In this document: positions 62,994-64,000 of the stretch, one piece after another
Numbering within the stretch: the stretch's first letter is position 1
Layout of the letters: each line of letters opens with the position of its first letter
NCBI GenBank assembly: GCA_016715115.1
Contig: JADKBM010000001.1
Location: 186,001 to 250,000, forward strand
Reading direction: 5' to 3'
From: Acidobacteriota bacterium
GTDB taxonomy: Bacteria; Acidobacteriota; Blastocatellia; Pyrinomonadales; Pyrinomonadaceae
DNA length: 64,000 bases
Program-made: the position numbers and the translations under genes
The notes under the pieces: model-generated
The model's database searches: none
Told to the model about the DNA's origin: nothing
Seen by the model: only the letters and a program-made list of their open reading frames with translations

Positions 62994-64000
62994 ATGCAGA
63001 CTAAAATTCAGGGATTTATCGCAGCAATCACAACGATCAGCACTGTTCTTTCAATGATCGTCACCGGAAGCGGAATGGGCGACGCGTCAAGCGCGTTTGA
63101 TAAGAATCAGATTCGGCTCCCGCTTCTATTCGAAACCAACAAGGGGCAAACGGACAAAGAAGCGGCGTTCATCGCGCGCGCCGGCGGCTACACGGTCTAC
63201 CTGACGAGGGACGGCGCGGTCTTCGATCTGAAACACGTCGTAGGCGATGACCGCAACGATGAAACGCCGAAGACCGGAAAGACGATCGAATCGGATCGGC
63301 TAAAGATGAATTTCATCGGCGCCAACGAAGCAACTGAGATCTCGGGTGATTCGGAAGCGATCACGAGGACCAACTACTACTTCGGGGACAAGAAGTTCGA
63401 AAATCTGTCCAACTATCGAAGAGCAAACTATAGGAAACTATACGACGGTATCGACGCTGTGTTCTACGGAAATTCGTCGGGCCAACTCGAATATGATTTC
63501 AACGTTGCGCCGAACGCTGACCCGAAGATGATCAAAATCGGATTTGAAGGCGCAAAGAACTTTTCGATCGACGGCAATGGCAGTTTGATCGTCGAAACCG
63601 AAAACACCAGTTTGGTCCAACAAAAACCTGTCGCCCATCAGACCGTAGACGGCGAACGCCGCGAAATCGCCGTGAGCTATCGATTTACGGCAGATTCGGA
63701 AATCGGATTTGAACTAGGCTCGTACGACGCTTCCCTGCCGCTCGTGATCGATCCCGCGCTGAAGTATCTGACATATATCGGCGGCACCGCTTTTGACGAC
63801 GTGTTTGAGGTCGCGGCTGACAATCAGGGCAACGCGTATATTTCAGGACAAACCGCGTCGCTCAATTTTCACGGCGAGGTTCGAAACGATAACGACGCCG
63901 ACGGAGCCTACGTCGCGAAGGTCAATGCAGCCGGGACCGATTTCGTGTATGTCACGATCCTCGAAGGCAACGGCGACGATACGACGCGCGGAATCGCCCT
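62994..64000 (+). CDS. Exported SBBP-type repeat protein, 3' end outside window
   Basis: 335 codons from the ATG at 62994 without a stop. A hydrophobic N-terminus (FIAAITTISTVLSMIVTGSG) is the export signal. The body begins LLFETNKGQTDKEAAFIARAGGYTVYL, then NYYFGDKKFENLSNYRRANYRKLYDGIDAVFYG and LPLVIDPALKYLTYIGG, the usual lead domain of proteins with SBBP beta-propeller repeats. The first repeat starts at about 260 (DNQGNAYISGQTAS). Operator E lies upstream, so it should share control with the FG-GAP and beta-helix genes. The C-terminus cannot be seen. Confidence 0.85.
   Translation, partial: MQTKIQGFIAAITTISTVLSMIVTGSGMGDASSAFDKNQIRLPLLFETNKGQTDKEAAFIARAGGYTVYLTRDGAVFDLKHVVGDDRNDETPKTGKTIESDRLKMNFIGANEATEISGDSEAITRTNYYFGDKKFENLSNYRRANYRKLYDGIDAVFYGNSSGQLEYDFNVAPNADPKMIKIGFEGAKNFSIDGNGSLIVETENTSLVQQKPVAHQTVDGERREIAVSYRFTADSEIGFELGSYDASLPLVIDPALKYLTYIGGTAFDDVFEVAADNQGNAYISGQTASLNFHGEVRNDNDADGAYVAKVNAAGTDFVYVTILEGNGDDTTRGIA

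Overview
This window looks like chromosomal DNA of an Acidobacteriota-type bacterium, probably class Blastocatellia (Pyrinomonadaceae-like). That placement is an inference. It rests on the moderately high GC, the fused Kgd-type 2-oxoglutarate dehydrogenase, the chimeric winged-helix (OmpR/CadC-type) regulators with no response-regulator domain, the many exported FG-GAP/beta-helix/SBBP proteins, and the intergenic short-tandem-repeat arms. No rRNA, tRNA, CRISPR array or prophage was recognised.

Layout. 1-4139 (minus): a tight five-gene operon of zinc ribbon, SNase-like nuclease lipoprotein, vWA-like lipoprotein, four-TM protein and a tubulin/FtsZ-like GTPase cut by the window edge. It resembles the described FtsZ-like/vWA membrane-remodelling systems but carries a nuclease. 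4140-6592: mostly non-coding, with a 21-bp tandem array and one small gene. 6593-14151 (minus): four exported proteins, including a papain-like protease with a ricin-type C-terminus. 14425-15746 (plus): DUF2935 protein, small membrane protein and a 48-residue metallothionein-like protein. 15974-17527: B12-binding radical SAM enzyme. 17694-19201: a decayed IS3-family element inserted in a heptamer repeat array. 19689-33927: housekeeping and metabolic genes (SDR, SbcD-like nuclease, Lon-N protein, S55 peptidase, alarmone hydrolase, GNAT, acyl-CoA dehydrogenase, FMN-binding protein, SRPBCC, flippase-like protein, ribH-nusB, CheA-like kinase). 34811-39267: tandem subtilases with GVLMGD tails. 40457-44170: kgd.

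46178-64000 holds two paralogous modules. Each has a chimeric winged-helix regulator transcribed divergently from a small CxxC protein, followed by exported repeat-rich surface proteins (S74-chaperone adhesin, FG-GAP, beta-helix, SBBP). SulP and SLC13 transporters and a third FG-GAP protein lie between the modules. In the second module the regulator-proximal region and the promoters of three exported-protein genes share direct repeats of CTTCA at exactly 11-bp spacing, usually followed by an ACTAAAGATTC-like box. This is the pattern expected for a PhoB/OmpR-type winged helix, so it looks like a regulator with its regulon.

The intergenic DNA is also unusual. Several gaps contain arms of degenerate short repeats (mostly period 7, with a different heptamer at each locus) facing inverted arms across a short core. 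Three neighbouring genes take their stop codon from such an array.
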